Shown here one piece after another: positions 62,259-64,000 of a DNA stretch of 64,000 nucleotides. The notes below the pieces were generated by a model that worked only from the letters and a program-made list of their open reading frames with translations, did no database searches and was not told where the DNA came from. The position numbers and the translations under genes are program-made. The DNA is from G963664835 sp963664835 (lineage in GTDB: Bacteria; Chloroflexota; UBA6077; FW602-bin22; JBCLEL01): NCBI GenBank assembly GCA_963664835.2, contig CAXXUG010000014.1, positions 124,001-188,000 on the forward strand, written 5' to 3'. Positions within the stretch are counted from its first letter, which is position 1, and each line of letters begins with the position of its first letter.

Positions 62259-64000
62259 ATGTGTCCGACCATACCAGCTTTCCTAGTGATACGCAGAGGC
62301 ATTCTGGGACTGGTCTGCGCACTCATTCTACTCATAGTCGCTGGGTGCCAACCCCAGATCGTTGAGGTTGAGAGACCGGTTGAAAGAGTGATCACCAGAG
62401 TGGTCGAGAAGCCGGTTGAAGTGGCCGTAACCCACATTGTAGAGAAGACCGTTGAGGTCGTAGTTACAACCATAGTCGAAAGGCCCGTCGAGATTGTCGT
62501 GACTCGCGTGATCGAGAGGGCGGTCGATAGAATCGTTACTCGCGTAGTCGAGAGGCCGGTTGAAAGAATCGTTACTCGCGTAGTCGAGAGGCCGGCTGAA
62601 GAAACCATAACCGGCGAAGTCGAGAGTCCAACGCCTATCGCGGTCACTCGCACGCCCGAGATGTCGGTCGAAGAAACTGCGACCCGCTCCGTCGCAGGCA
62701 GCGATCCAACTCCAACTGCAACTCCGACTGCAAGCCGGTTGCCCGAAACGGCAAGCCCAACTCGCACTAACGTTGCTCTTTCAGGACAGGCGAACGCGTC
62801 TAATCACCGGGAATCAGCGCAAGTGGCCGTTGATGGCAATGTGGACTCCACATGGAACTCCGGCAGATTTGCACCCCAATGGTTCATGGTCACTTTGGAC
62901 TCGTTCTATCAGGTAGACCGCATGGAGTTGGTGGTCGCACAAGCGCCAGCTAGTGAAACGAGCCATGAAATCTGGTTTGAGGATATATCGGGTACATTCG
63001 AGAAGTACCACGAGTTCACAAATGTCCATACCGCTGACGGTGACACGCTAGTCTTGACTGTAGAGCCTGCCAAGATAATCAATCGGGTACTGATACGCAC
63101 CGTGAGTAGTCCAAGTTGGGTGGCGTGGCGCGAAATCAGAGTTTTTGGCAGTCAGCCGTCGCCAGAGGCGATCGAGGAAGCAGAGTTGAGCCCCTTGATC
63201 GTGGGCGGTGTCGAGTGGCCAGATATCGACCTGGCCGGCGGGCTTGAGTTTCCTGTCCATATTACACACGCCGGTGACGGCACAGGACGCCTGTTTGTGA
63301 TCGAACAGCGAGGCCGTATTCGCATAATCAAGGATGGCAAGATCGCCCCGGTTCCTTTCCTGGATATTACAGACCGGGTTATCTGCTGCGGAGAAATGGG
63401 TCTTCTTAGTATCGTCTTCCCACCGGGCTATGCCGAAAAGAACTATTTCTACGTGAACTACACCAGCAGCGACCGCAACCCTAAATTCTCGAGATCGGGA
63501 CACACCGTAATTGCGCGGTATCGAATCGCTTCGGACGCTGACATAGCTGATCCGGACAGCGAGGAAGTTCTGCTTATGATCGAGCAGCCGTCCGTTATCC
63601 ACAATGGCGGTCCGATGGCGTTCGGCCCAAACGACGGCTATTTGTACATTGGGGTCGGAGACGGAGGTCCAGCCAACGATCCCGACAACCGGGGACAAGA
63701 TCCTACAAGCCTTCTTGGAAAAATTCTGCGGATCGATGTCGAATCTGGAGAATTTCCTTACAGCATCCCGTCCACGAATCCGTACCATCAGACTGACGGT
63801 TATCGAGGCGAGATCTGGGCTCTTGGCCTGCGAAATCCATGGGGCCTCAGCTTCGATCGGGGGTCAGGCAACCTCTATATTGCTGATGTCGGTCAAGCCG
63901 AGTACGAGGAGATCAACTTTCAACCCGCGACGGCAATTGGCGGCGAGAATTACGGGTGGAAGATCATGGAAGGACTACATTGTTTCCAGACTCAAGCTTG
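62259..64000 (+). CDS. Lipoprotein with discoidin-like and sugar-dehydrogenase-like domains (3' end missing)
   Basis: The frame opens at ATG 62259 and runs off the window (580 codons seen). A lipoprotein signal (LVCALILLIVAGC) is followed by a Val-Glu-rich stalk of 11-residue repeats (VERPVERIVTRV-type, about residues 35-115) and a Thr/Pro linker. An F5/8 type C (discoidin) module spans about 170-290 (ESAQVAVDGNVDSTWNSGRF, WREIRVFGSQ). From about 315 it is a PQQ-dependent sugar dehydrogenase-like propeller: EFPVHITHAGDGTGRLFVIE, VIHNGGPMAFGP and YLYIGVGDGGPANDPDNRGQ. It should be extracellular and membrane-anchored, oxidising or binding sugars. Confidence 0.85.
   Translation, partial: MCPTIPAFLVIRRGILGLVCALILLIVAGCQPQIVEVERPVERVITRVVEKPVEVAVTHIVEKTVEVVVTTIVERPVEIVVTRVIERAVDRIVTRVVERPVERIVTRVVERPAEETITGEVESPTPIAVTRTPEMSVEETATRSVAGSDPTPTATPTASRLPETASPTRTNVALSGQANASNHRESAQVAVDGNVDSTWNSGRFAPQWFMVTLDSFYQVDRMELVVAQAPASETSHEIWFEDISGTFEKYHEFTNVHTADGDTLVLTVEPAKIINRVLIRTVSSPSWVAWREIRVFGSQPSPEAIEEAELSPLIVGGVEWPDIDLAGGLEFPVHITHAGDGTGRLFVIEQRGRIRIIKDGKIAPVPFLDITDRVICCGEMGLLSIVFPPGYAEKNYFYVNYTSSDRNPKFSRSGHTVIARYRIASDADIADPDSEEVLLMIEQPSVIHNGGPMAFGPNDGYLYIGVGDGGPANDPDNRGQDPTSLLGKILRIDVESGEFPYSIPSTNPYHQTDGYRGEIWALGLRNPWGLSFDRGSGNLYIADVGQAEYEEINFQPATAIGGENYGWKIMEGLHCFQTQA
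62361..62604 (+). repeat. 33-bp coding repeats of the lipoprotein stalk
   Basis: Successive units such as CGCGTAGTCGAGAGGCCGGT encode VERPVERIVTR-like 11-residue repeats. The units nearest 62543-62604 are almost identical and the earlier ones are diverged. Such stalks are typical of Chloroflexota lipoproteins. Confidence 0.75.

Noticed and set aside
62171..62767. 198-codon - strand ORF rich in Ser/Thr/Val
   Set aside because: Antisense of the Val-Glu stalk repeat of the lipoprotein; repetitive period explains the open frame.
1..64000. tRNA or rRNA genes
   Set aside because: No cloverleaf with a GGTTCGAATC-like T arm and no rRNA segment was found by eye on either strand.

Overview
The window reads as a GC-rich, gene-dense bacterial chromosome segment, most likely from a Chloroflexota member of the Dehalococcoidia/SAR202 type. 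The inference rests on gene content and style: a FakA/DegV pair beside recG, a DUF177-rpmF-Gls24-nusB-acpP run, a c-di-AMP receptor of the PstA/DarA type, lipoproteins carrying a Val-Glu-rich stalk, many TTG and GTG starts, and small-molecule catabolic genes (PhyH, SDR, HpcH aldolase). No rRNA or tRNA gene and no CRISPR array was seen, and the taxonomic call is inference.

Layout. 1-12.8 kb is a + strand housekeeping run: fakA, degV, recG, rsmD, coaD, a coiled-coil protein, yceD/DUF177, rpmF, Asp23/Gls24, nusB, acpP, a TatA/B protein with a long histone-H1-like repeat tail, and tatC. 13-16.2 kb (- strand) holds a CrtC/AttH-like lipoprotein and an MMPL transporter. 16.6-20.1 kb (+) encodes a HExxH metalloprotease lipoprotein and the CCA-adding enzyme. 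20.1-30.3 kb (-) has a hypothetical, the c-di-AMP receptor, priA, gmk, a five-LysM NlpC/P60 endopeptidase and argGH. 31-36.7 kb mixes an aminotransferase, a membrane protein, a TPR protein, a SWIM-finger protein, a cluster of small toxin/antitoxin-like genes with a truncated VapC, and a LysM protein. 36.8-43.8 kb is metabolic: an SDR, a two-subunit TPP decarboxylase, a SirB1-like protein, a PPi-type phosphofructokinase, and a four-gene operon PhyH-RhaM-SDR-HpcH. An IS110 element lies at about 44.1-45.3 kb. 46.3-51.8 kb carries a bifunctional nuclease, an HD protein, a glycosyltransferase, an ornithine cyclodeaminase-like protein, a methyltransferase and an internally shortened MFS transporter. 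52.7-56.9 kb is the conserved rpmH-rnpA-yidD-yidC-khpB block followed by a PfkB kinase and parA. 57.2-62 kb is an aminotransferase-hom-thrC-thrB run for threonine synthesis. The window ends inside a lipoprotein with a discoidin-like and a sugar-dehydrogenase-like domain.

Intergenic DNA is invaded by a dispersed palindromic repeat family (seven copies of a 110-160 bp unit, plus REP-like hairpins with covarying stems and a fixed loop), and a dead Y1/REP-associated transposase fragment carries one of the palindromes inside its reading frame. Other unusual items are three genes whose homologous N-terminus begins at an ATC or ATA codon instead of ATG/GTG/TTG, a candidate IS110 bridge RNA, a 56-codon ORF with a very strong ribosome binding site directly in front of the MFS gene, and a 105-bp tandem repeat upstream of rpmH. 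None of these amounts to a clearly new multi-gene system; the best leads are the repeat family with its transposase remnant, the Tat/histone-like fusion and the non-canonical starts.
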